The position numbers and the translations under genes are program-made. Below the pieces are notes generated by a model, which worked only from the letters and a program-made list of their open reading frames with translations, did no database searches and was not told where the DNA came from. A stretch of DNA of 64,000 nucleotides from an uncultured Alkalilimnicola sp. (GTDB lineage Bacteria; Pseudomonadota; Gammaproteobacteria; Nitrococcales; AK92), in assembly GCA_937951875.1 (NCBI GenBank), contig CALGAN010000039.1:21302-85301 (forward strand). Reading direction: 5' to 3'. How positions within the stretch are numbered: the stretch's first letter is position 1; the number at the start of each line of letters is the position of its first letter. Shown piece after piece: positions 34,436-41,734 of this stretch.

Positions 34436-35488
34436 GTGATCGAGCAGCAAGATTCACAGCGCAGAGCTGTGCTGCAGGCCCTACTACTGCTGACCATGGC
34501 GGCCGGCATCCTCTTCTTTTTCCTCAACATGCAGCGAGGCGCCGTGACCCTCGCCACCGTCGAGCTGGTGATGTCGGCGGCGTCCGCGATACTGCTGTGG
34601 GTCGTGCGCCGCACGGACCGGCTGCGCTTCTGGACCTTGGCCTATCTGATCCCCTTCCTGTGCGTGATGATGCTGTCCATGGCCACGCCGCGCGTCACCA
34701 GCACGATCTGCGTGTGGATCCTGCTCATCCCCGTGCTCACCCACCTGCTGCTGGGACGCTGGCTGGGCCTGCTGCTGTCGGTGCTGTTCATGGGCACGGG
34801 CATGGTGCTCTACCTGCGGCGCGTGCTGCTCGAACAGCAAACGATCGAGCCGGTTTCGCTGGCCAACGTGGTGATCTGCGGGCTCGCCATCCTGGCGCTG
34901 TCGCACGTGTTCGAGTGGAGCCGCGAGCGCTCGGAAACGGCGCTGCGCCGCCTGGCCACCACCGACGCGCTGACCGGCCTGAGCAACCGCGGCGAATTCG
35001 ACAAGCGCTTTCGGCGCCACTGCGAGCGCGCGCTGCGCGACGGCCGGTCGCTGGCGCTGCTGCTGATCGACCTCGACGAATTCAAGCAAATCAACGACAT
35101 GCATGGGCACGCCTGCGGCGACACCGTGCTGCAGGCGGTGGCGCGGACCTTGAACCATTGCGTGCGCCCCACCGACAGCGCGTCCCGACTGGGCGGCGAG
35201 GAGTTCGCCGTGCTGCTGACCGATATCAACCATGACGATGCGCTCGCGGCCGCCGAGCGCATCCGCCTGGCCATTGAGCAGACGTCGATCCGCTACCGGG
35301 ACCACGAGATACGGGTCACCGCCAGCATCGGCCTCGCCGAACTCGGGCTCGACGGCCACGACCTGGAGGCGATCTACCGCGCCGCCGACGCGCGGCTGTA
35401 CCAAAGCAAGGCCGCCGGCAGGAACCGGGTCAGCGCCGGCACGCTGCTGCCACGCGAGCAGCCGGCGCCGGCCGTCGCGCCTTCCTGA
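34436..35488 (+). CDS. Membrane GGDEF diguanylate cyclase
   Basis: About 350 residues from GTG 34436 (GAGGG upstream); an ATG at 34394 would add 14 residues but lacks a ribosome site. Five to six N-terminal helices (LLLLTMAAGILFFFL, LVMSAASAILLWVV and others) are followed by a GGDEF domain: DALTGLSNRGEFD, DLDEFKQINDMHGH and RLGGEEF. An RxxD inhibitory site (RPTD) lies five residues before GGEEF. The enzyme should make cyclic di-GMP. It is the second such protein in the window, with a different membrane part. Confidence 0.9.
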   Translation: MIEQQDSQRRAVLQALLLLTMAAGILFFFLNMQRGAVTLATVELVMSAASAILLWVVRRTDRLRFWTLAYLIPFLCVMMLSMATPRVTSTICVWILLIPVLTHLLLGRWLGLLLSVLFMGTGMVLYLRRVLLEQQTIEPVSLANVVICGLAILALSHVFEWSRERSETALRRLATTDALTGLSNRGEFDKRFRRHCERALRDGRSLALLLIDLDEFKQINDMHGHACGDTVLQAVARTLNHCVRPTDSASRLGGEEFAVLLTDINHDDALAAAERIRLAIEQTSIRYRDHEIRVTASIGLAELGLDGHDLEAIYRAADARLYQSKAAGRNRVSAGTLLPREQPAPAVAPS

Positions 35489-35517
35489 CCGTCACGCGGT
35501 AAGGAACGGCGGCCGTC

Positions 35518-36408
35518 TTAAAGCCCCCGCATCCACTCCGGCCGCAGCCGCACCCGCTCCGGCGTGGCGATCGCCGTGCGCACCAGCGCCAGCAGCCGCT
35601 CCTTGTCGGCGTTCAGCGTGCCCTTCAGCACCAGGTAGTTGGAGGCGTGATCGCTGCGGAACACGGTATTGCGCAGATCGAGCTGACTGAGCAGCCGCTC
35701 CATCTCCTGGAACAGCCCGGTCCGATCCAGCGGCTCGAAGTCGGGGAACTGCGCGGTGAAGCGCTCCAGTCCGTACGGGAAGCTCACCACCAGGGTCGCC
35801 AGGAACTCGGGCTGGGTATCGTTGATCAGGCGCGCCGAGTTGTCGGCATGCTGCGCGCTCAGGCCGCGGCCGCCCAGGCCGTTGAGGATCATCATCGAGC
35901 GTTCGATGCCGGCTTCGCCGGCCTTGAGCAGCGCGTCCCTGGTGGACTCGTAGGTCTCGCCCTTGTTGACGCGGCGCAGCACCTCATCGTCGCCGGACTC
36001 GGCGCCGACGTAGATCAGCGTTAGCCCGGCATCGCGCAGCTCCTTGAGCTCATCCACCGACTTGCGCTTGAAATTGCGCGGCAGGCAATAGGAGCTGACC
36101 CGCTCCACGTCCGGCATATGCTCGCGAATGGCCTGCAGGATGCGCATCAGCCGATGGGTCGGCAGCACCATGGCGTCGCCGTCGGCCAGGAACACGCGCC
36201 GCACCCGCAGCATCTCGCCGCAGCGGCGGATCTCTTCCAGCACCTCGGCCTCGTCGCGCGCGCGGAACTTCTTCTGCGGCTCCTTGTACATCTCGCAGAA
36301 GGTGCACTTGTTCCACGAGCAACCGTTGGTCACCGGCAGAATCAGCGAGCGCGCTTCGCTCGGCGGCCGAAACACCGGCTCGATGTAGCGTATCGGCAAG
36401 ACTGGCAT
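35518..36408 (-). CDS. Radical SAM protein (COG1032-like)
   Basis: A 296-residue protein with LPVTNGCSWNKCTFCEMYK near the N-terminus: three cysteines in C-x4-C-x2-C spacing, one residue longer than the canonical Cx3Cx2C. A GAESGDDEVLRRVNKGET motif marks the SAM-contacting part of the barrel. The family includes uncharacterised enzymes related to methylthiotransferase or B12-less YgiQ proteins. It is 70 bases downstream of the peptide deformylase gene on the same strand, which suggests cotranscription. No C-terminal TRAM or other extra domain is seen. Substrate unknown. Confidence 0.88.
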   Translation of the reverse strand: MPVLPIRYIEPVFRPPSEARSLILPVTNGCSWNKCTFCEMYKEPQKKFRARDEAEVLEEIRRCGEMLRVRRVFLADGDAMVLPTHRLMRILQAIREHMPDVERVSSYCLPRNFKRKSVDELKELRDAGLTLIYVGAESGDDEVLRRVNKGETYESTRDALLKAGEAGIERSMMILNGLGGRGLSAQHADNSARLINDTQPEFLATLVVSFPYGLERFTAQFPDFEPLDRTGLFQEMERLLSQLDLRNTVFRSDHASNYLVLKGTLNADKERLLALVRTAIATPERVRLRPEWMRGL

Positions 36409-36478
36409 GGCTTTGTCCGCTCCGAACGAACCACTCCGATCAAGTGGCCGACATGCTAGCGGAACCTGGCCATCGCCG

Positions 36479-36985
36479 TCAGCGCCGCGCCGCCCCGCGC
36501 TGCCGGGCACGCCGGTAGCGGGCCAGCAGACGGTTGCGCTTGAGCTCACTCAGGTGGTCGATGTACAGGCGGCCGTCGATGTGATCGCACTCGTGCTGCA
36601 CGCAGGCCGCCTCCAGTCCGTAGGCGTCGAACTGGTACTGTTTGCCGTCGAGGTCGAACGCCGTCACCCGCACGTGGTCCACCCGCGAGCGGGTTTTCTC
36701 CCGCTCGCCGGGCACCGACAGGCAGCCCTCGTTGAGCTCCATCGGCTGCCCCAGCGGCTCGTACACCGGGTTGATCAACACCCGTTCCGGATTGTCCTCC
36801 ACCTGCATTACGGCCACCCGCAGATGCACGCCGATCTGCACCGCCGCCAGGCCAATGCCTTCGGCGGCGCGCATGGTGTCGAACATATCGGCCACCAATT
36901 GGCGCAGCGAATCGTCGAAAACTTCCACCGGCCGCGACGGCTGACGCAGGCGCGGGTCGGGAAGATGCACGATTGGTCTGATCAT
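36479..36985 (-). CDS. def: Peptide deformylase
   Basis: A 168-residue deformylase with all three motifs: GIGLAAVQ (residues 43-50), EGCLS (86-90, metal-ligand Cys88) and QHECDH (130-135, metal ligands His131 and His135 with catalytic Glu132). It removes the N-formyl group from nascent proteins. The start ATG at 36985 agrees with the family N-terminus (MIRPIVHLPDPRLR). It is not next to fmt, so it may be a second deformylase gene. Confidence 0.95.
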   Translation of the reverse strand: MIRPIVHLPDPRLRQPSRPVEVFDDSLRQLVADMFDTMRAAEGIGLAAVQIGVHLRVAVMQVEDNPERVLINPVYEPLGQPMELNEGCLSVPGEREKTRSRVDHVRVTAFDLDGKQYQFDAYGLEAACVQHECDHIDGRLYIDHLSELKRNRLLARYRRARQRGAARR

Positions 36986-37159
36986 TGGAAATCCTTTGCG
37001 CCCGTGACGTTTGCCTCGTAGAGATAGCGGCGCCGGCAACGGTAGCAAGCGCCGCGACGGGGCGCCGCTCAACTGCCCGCCTCTGCATGATAGGCTCTAG
37101 CGACGTGCGCCGCGCCGAGTGAGCGCCCCTCAATGCGGCTTTCCGAGGAGAGATTCCCA

Positions 37160-37759
37160 GTGGCCAGCCTTAGCCGTCGCCTGTTATTGCCGTTCCTGCT
37201 GTCGCTCGCCTTGGCGGGCTGCGCGACCACCGACCAGCCGGCGGCGCCGCAGCCGACGGCCGAGGAGCGCGCCCGCGCCGAGCAGCTGGCGACCGCCAAG
37301 CGCTTTTTGCACAGCTGGGGCGCCGGCGAGCTGGCCTTGGAGACACTGCGACGCACCAGCGCCGAGCAGGCCAGGACGCAGCCGGCGGCGGCCGAGATGA
37401 TGAACCGGATCGCCGCCCGGATCAGCCCCGACGATTTCGAAACGGCCGGCGCCGAGGTGTACGCCCGCCACCTCGAACTCGCCCATCTGCAGGAGCTAGC
37501 GCGGTTCGCCGAAAGCGCCGCCGGCAACCGCTTCTTTCGCCAGATCAGCGAGGCGGTGCTGGCGGGCAAAAAGGTCGACGGCGCGGCGTTCATGAACGCG
37601 TTCAGCTCCGACGAACTCCTCGAACTCATGAAGTTCTCCAAGACCCCGGCCTTCGCCGCTCTGCAGCGGGAGCTGCCCGCCATCAACCGGGAACTGGCGG
37701 AAGCCGGCCGGCGCTTGGGCGAACAGGCGATGCAGCAGCTGCTGCGCGAGCAGCGTTGA
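37160..37759 (+). CDS. Lipoprotein with DUF2059-like helical domain
   Basis: A 199-residue lipoprotein. The lipobox LALAGC follows a short basic-hydrophobic signal. The helical C-terminal half (YARHLELAHLQELARFAESAAGNRFF) is the repeated motif seen in DUF2059 proteins. GTG at 37160 is favoured by GAGGAG nine bases upstream; ATG 37133 has no such site. Role unknown; periplasmic or outer-membrane location is inferred. Confidence 0.7.
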   Translation: MASLSRRLLLPFLLSLALAGCATTDQPAAPQPTAEERARAEQLATAKRFLHSWGAGELALETLRRTSAEQARTQPAAAEMMNRIAARISPDDFETAGAEVYARHLELAHLQELARFAESAAGNRFFRQISEAVLAGKKVDGAAFMNAFSSDELLELMKFSKTPAFAALQRELPAINRELAEAGRRLGEQAMQQLLREQR

Positions 37760-38056
37760 GGCCCGGCCTCGGCGCTCCCTTCCTCGCCTCGGCCACGGCA
37801 TGGGTCCGCATCGCTGAGCGGTTCGTCATACCCGCTTGTCTCCTGCGAGGGGCTAGCGGGTGCGCGCATCACGCTCTCCCCCACGAGGGGGGAGGGGACG
37901 TATGGGCCATCATCCTGCCTCGGTCTGGCCGCGGCACCTCGGCCCGGCAGGACAGTAACAAAATCGACCGATACCTATATAAGCTGTCGGCTAGCGCCCA
38001 GCGCGTCCGCGCGGGACACCTGGGCCGCCTGGTCCGTTCGATATTAGGAGAGAGGC
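37760..38056. other. Intergenic region with palindrome, no gene seen
   Basis: A CTCTCCCCC/GGGGGGAG imperfect palindrome (about 37874-37896) of the CCCTC-GAGGG type that recurs at several places in the window lies here. AT-richer sequence (ACCTATATAAGC, 37971-37982) before the GST gene may hold its promoter. Confidence 0.4.
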
Positions 38057-38929
38057 ATGGCTGACAGCAGTTACACACCGCCGCGGGTCTGGAAATGGGA
38101 TAAGGCCAGCGGGGGTAAGTTCGCCAACATCAACCGCCCGATCGCCGGGCCCACGCACGAGAAGGAACTGCCGGTCGGCAAGCATCCCTTGCAGCTGTAC
38201 TCCCTGGCCACGCCCAATGGCGCCAAGGTCACCATCATGCTCGAAGAGCTGCTGGCGCTGGGGTTCGAGGGGGCCGAGTACGACGCGCACTTGATCCGCA
38301 TCTCCGAGGGCGAGCAGTTCAGCAGCGGTTTCGTGGCGATCAACCCCAACTCCAAGATCCCGGCGCTGGTGGATCGCAGCGTCGAGCCGCCGATCCGGGT
38401 GTTCGAGTCGGGCTCGATCCTGCTGTATCTGGCGGAGAAGTTCGGCGCCTTCATCCCCGCCGACCGTGCCGGCCGCACCGAGTGCCTCAACTGGCTGTTC
38501 TGGCAGATGGGCAGCGCGCCGTTCGTCGGCGGCGGCTTCGGCCACTTCTACGCCTACGCGCCGGAAAAGTACGAGTACCCGATCAACCGCTACACCATGG
38601 AGACCAAGCGTCAGCTGGACGTGCTCGACCGCTGCCTGGCCGAGCGTGAGTACGTGGCCGGCAGCGAGTACACCATCGCCGACATGGCCATCTTCCCGTG
38701 GTACGGCGCGCTGGTGCGCGACAACCTGTACAACGCCGCCGAGTTCCTGGAAGCGCATACCTACAAGAACGTGATCCGCTGGGCCGAGCAGATCGCCGCC
38801 CGTCCGGCGGTGCAGCGCGGCCGCATGGTCAACCGCACCTGGGGCGACCCCGCCGGCCAGCTGCACGAGCGGCACGACGCTAGCGACTTCGAAACCAAGA
38901 CGCAGGACAAGCTGGCGCCCTCGTCTTGA
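38057..38929 (+). CDS. yghU: YghU-like glutathione S-transferase family protein
   Basis: A 290-residue protein. The pre-domain YTPPRVWKWDKASGGKFANINRPIAGPTHEKELPVG is diagnostic of YghU/YfcG-type Nu-class enzymes. The thioredoxin-fold part follows (LQLYSLATPNGAKVTIMLEELL, then the cis-Pro KIPALVD and ESGSILLYLAEKFG), and the helical domain completes it. Nu-class enzymes act as glutathione-dependent disulfide reductases. TTAGGAGAGAGG precedes the ATG. Confidence 0.93.
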   Translation: MADSSYTPPRVWKWDKASGGKFANINRPIAGPTHEKELPVGKHPLQLYSLATPNGAKVTIMLEELLALGFEGAEYDAHLIRISEGEQFSSGFVAINPNSKIPALVDRSVEPPIRVFESGSILLYLAEKFGAFIPADRAGRTECLNWLFWQMGSAPFVGGGFGHFYAYAPEKYEYPINRYTMETKRQLDVLDRCLAEREYVAGSEYTIADMAIFPWYGALVRDNLYNAAEFLEAHTYKNVIRWAEQIAARPAVQRGRMVNRTWGDPAGQLHERHDASDFETKTQDKLAPSS

Positions 38930-38959
38930 AGACCGTCGCCCTGGCCCTGGAGCGCTATT

Positions 38960-38989
38960 GCGCAAGCCCTTCCCGCGAGGGGCTTGCGT
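38960..38989 (+). terminator. Hairpin after the YghU-like gene
   Basis: GCGCAAGCCC and GGGCTTGCG flank a C/G-rich loop, 31 bases after the stop codon. It is a likely terminator or a REP-type element. Confidence 0.5.
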
Positions 38990-39044
38990 AGCGCGCTTTC
39001 CCCATGTGCCGTGCCCAGGGTACGGCAGGACGATGGCCCGCACC

Positions 39045-39070
39045 TTCCCTCCCCCTCGCGGGGGAGGGAA
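39045..39070. repeat. 11-bp perfect palindrome TTCCCTCCCCC-TCGC-complement
   Basis: One of several CCCTC...GAGGG palindromes in intergenic DNA of this window (others near 37885, 50790 and 51055). The 38930-39190 gap holds no gene. Confidence 0.55.
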
Positions 39071-39190
39071 CGCAAGGGGCTATCTCCTGCCGAGTACTCG
39101 CTGCGGCACATCGGCTTGGCCGCCGCTCACAGTTGCGCACCGGCGAGGTGCGCATCCGCTGGCGGCGGCCGGAAGGGCCGGCTCGGTGGC

Positions 39191-40546
39191 TCAGTTGCTG
39201 ACCCAGTCGTTGAAGATCACCTGGATGGCGTGCTGCGACGAAGCCCAGTTGGGCACGTTGATCACCTGCGGCCGCTGGCGGTCGCCACGGGGATAGCTCA
39301 CCAGCGAGATGGTGCCGTTCGGCGGGTTCGCGGCGGGCAGGAACACGTCGACGCCGGCCTGGAACGGCTGCAAGTTGAAGTACCGCAGCGGGCTCAGCGT
39401 GGTCAGCCCTGGGGTGACGGTGTCGTCATGGATGTGGAGGGCGATGTTGGTGTCGCCCACGTCGCGGGTGATGACGTTGCGCCCGCCGATTTCGAGCACG
39501 TCGTTGCCGGTGAGCCGATCGCCCCACCACTCCTTGTAGCGGGTGATCACCAGCGTCGCGTGGTGATCGCTGGTGTTGGTGTTGCGGGCCAGGTCAGAGT
39601 CGGCCGACGACAGCAGCAGCCGCACCAGGCTGGTGTCGCGCAGGAAGGGCTGGAAGTAGTAGTGGTAGGTGCGCGGGCCGGCGCCGCTCACCTCGATCTC
39701 GTAGCGCGCCTGCGGATCGAGCTGCGCCGGACCCCAATTGCCGTTCGCTCCGACCACGAACTCCGCCACGGGCGCCGAGGCCGACCGGTGTCCGGTATTG
39801 GCGTGGATCGGCCAGACCTTGACCCGCGCGCCGGCCGCTCCCTGGTTGGAGGGGAAATACACCGCGCGCCCGGACACCGCGACCGGATTCGCCATCGGCA
39901 CGATGGCGGTGGTGGTCGGCTGGCTGCCGGTCAGGAATTTGTACTGCTCGACGAACGACTCGGCCGAGGTCACCACCTCCACGTGCGACTGATTGGTGAA
40001 GTAGACGTTGTTGGAGCCGAGCCGACGGCCGCTGGTGACGAAGATGCCCATGCACTGCACCCGGCCGGGGCAGGTGGTGGAGGTGAAGCCGTCGATGCCG
40101 ATGTACTTCTCGACCTTGGCCGCCCGGCTGGACGAGGTGAGATAGCCGCCCAGCAGCGTCGAGCCGACCGAGGTACCCATGGAGTGCGCCACCAGGTGCA
40201 CCTTGTCGACCTGGAAGCGGTTGCGGACTTCGTCGACGAAGCGGTCGAGATCGGCGGCGCTGTGCGGCGAGGTGCCGTTGTACTCGAACGCGAGGATGCG
40301 CTCGGCCGGATAGCCGTTGCTGGCGAAGCGCATGGCCTGGGTGAGGTATTGCGCGCCGGAGCCGGCGGCGCCGTGCACGAAGATGATGGGCAACGGCCCC
40401 TGCCCGCTAGGCGGGTCCTGGGGCGGCGTCGGGTTGATCGCGAACGCGCTGCCGGCCATCCCCAAGGCCGCCGCGGCCAGCAGCGCTCTCAACGCCGGCA
40501 AGCGGCGACCGATACGCGGGTGATCGTTCTTTCTTGATGCAGGCAT
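39191..40546 (-). CDS. Secreted alpha/beta-hydrolase (lipase-like)
   Basis: A 451-residue exported enzyme. Signal peptide LRALLAAAALGMAGSAFA, then the oxyanion-hole region PIIFVHGAAGSGAQYLTQAM and the nucleophile elbow AHSMG (Ser in G/A-x-S-x-G). A long C-terminal half is beta-rich, with an Asp (HHATLVI region) and a His that may complete the triad. The fold order matches secreted triacylglycerol lipases. GGAGGAG precedes the ATG. The AraC gene 232 bases upstream on the same strand may regulate it. Confidence 0.85.
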   Translation of the reverse strand: MPASRKNDHPRIGRRLPALRALLAAAALGMAGSAFAINPTPPQDPPSGQGPLPIIFVHGAAGSGAQYLTQAMRFASNGYPAERILAFEYNGTSPHSAADLDRFVDEVRNRFQVDKVHLVAHSMGTSVGSTLLGGYLTSSSRAAKVEKYIGIDGFTSTTCPGRVQCMGIFVTSGRRLGSNNVYFTNQSHVEVVTSAESFVEQYKFLTGSQPTTTAIVPMANPVAVSGRAVYFPSNQGAAGARVKVWPIHANTGHRSASAPVAEFVVGANGNWGPAQLDPQARYEIEVSGAGPRTYHYYFQPFLRDTSLVRLLLSSADSDLARNTNTSDHHATLVITRYKEWWGDRLTGNDVLEIGGRNVITRDVGDTNIALHIHDDTVTPGLTTLSPLRYFNLQPFQAGVDVFLPAANPPNGTISLVSYPRGDRQRPQVINVPNWASSQHAIQVIFNDWVSN

Positions 40547-40778
40547 GGCAACTCCTCCGTGAAGTCCGCGGCTGCGGCCGCGAACGGTTTCTTCCTTGTC
40601 GACGAGCGCCCGTGCGGCTCCTCCGGGGCGTGCGCCCGGCGGCGACCATCACGATGGTGGTGAGCGCGGGAGCACGAACCAGAAGCTCCGCGCGGGGCAT
40701 GGGAGCCCGCCGCACCCGACTGACGAGATCCGGCGGACGACAGGGACGCTAGCAAAGGAGAGCCGGCGGAACTTGAAC

Positions 40779-41609
40779 TTACTTTCCCGTCGCGGCCGAT
40801 CGCAGCGGCGCTTGATAGCGGACCCGCACCACCCGCCGGCTGCACACCGCCGACGGCGCGACGCCGAACCACTGCTGCCACTGCCGGCTGAAATGGGCGG
40901 AATCGCAGAAGCCGGCGCCGACGGCGATCTCGGTGAGCGTCCGCCCCGAGCCCATGGCTGCCCAGGCGCGCGCGGCCTTGCGCCAGAGCCGATAGCTGCG
41001 CATCGACAGCCCCACCGTGCGGGTGAACAGCGCCGAGGCCCGGCTGTAGGACAGGCCGAGTTCCCGGGCCAGCTCCGCGAGCGTGATGTCCGGGTTGCGC
41101 TGCACCAGCGCGCGCAGGTGCATGGCCTGGGCGTCGGCCCGCTCGCTGGCGTCGACCGCCAGCTGGCGCGCCAGGCTCGCCACCAGTGCGTCGAACAGCG
41201 CCCGCGCGTCGGCCAGCGTGAGTTCGCTATGCACCGCGCGCGCGAGCTGCGGCGCGAGATGTTCGAACACCGACCAGTCCAACGGACGGATGGTCGGCCC
41301 CACTTCCTTGTTGAGCGCGCAGAACAGCGCATGCTCGGGCTGGATGTTGGCGCTCACCAGCGGCATGCCCTCCGCCTCCAGCCGCCGCGCCACCAGCGAG
41401 CCGACCACGGCAGCGCGGCAGCGGATGCGCCGGCGGCCGGTGTCGACCTCGAACGGCTCCTGCGCAGTGGTCAACAGCAGAGCGATGGGGTGTCGGGCGG
41501 TGCGCCGGCTCGGCAGACCGCGGCCGGCGAACAGGAAGCCGTCGTGGTACTGGTAGAGCCAGTTGCGGAACAGCGCCGCCGCGCCGGGAGCGGATGTCGT
41601 GGACGCCAT
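40779..41609 (-). CDS. AraC-family regulator
   Basis: A 276-residue regulator with a cupin-like N-terminal half (PSRRTARHPIALLLTTAQEPFEVDTG, SANIQPEHALFC) and a C-terminal AraC DNA-binding domain: ITLAELARELGLSYSRASALFTR and LTEIAVGAGFCDSAHFSRQWQQWFGVAPS. The next gene on the same strand is the secreted lipase, its most obvious target. The inducer cannot be inferred. Confidence 0.85.
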   Translation of the reverse strand: MASTTSAPGAAALFRNWLYQYHDGFLFAGRGLPSRRTARHPIALLLTTAQEPFEVDTGRRRIRCRAAVVGSLVARRLEAEGMPLVSANIQPEHALFCALNKEVGPTIRPLDWSVFEHLAPQLARAVHSELTLADARALFDALVASLARQLAVDASERADAQAMHLRALVQRNPDITLAELARELGLSYSRASALFTRTVGLSMRSYRLWRKAARAWAAMGSGRTLTEIAVGAGFCDSAHFSRQWQQWFGVAPSAVCSRRVVRVRYQAPLRSAATGK

Positions 41610-41679
41610 GGGTCACCCGAGTACGAACGCCTGCACCTCAGCTTAGCGCAAATTCCGCGCACACCCGCCGTCATGAGAA

Positions 41680-41707
41680 GGCCGGCACGCCTATCGGCGT
41701 GCCGGCC
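41680..41707 (-). terminator. Perfect 12-bp hairpin after the large lipoprotein gene
   Basis: GGCCGGCACGCC-TATC-GGCGTGCCGGCC lies 28 bases beyond the minus-strand stop codon. It has a 4-base loop and no T-run. Confidence 0.6.
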
Positions 41708-41734
41708 CCGCTCGCCAGTCAGACCGCGCCGCCG

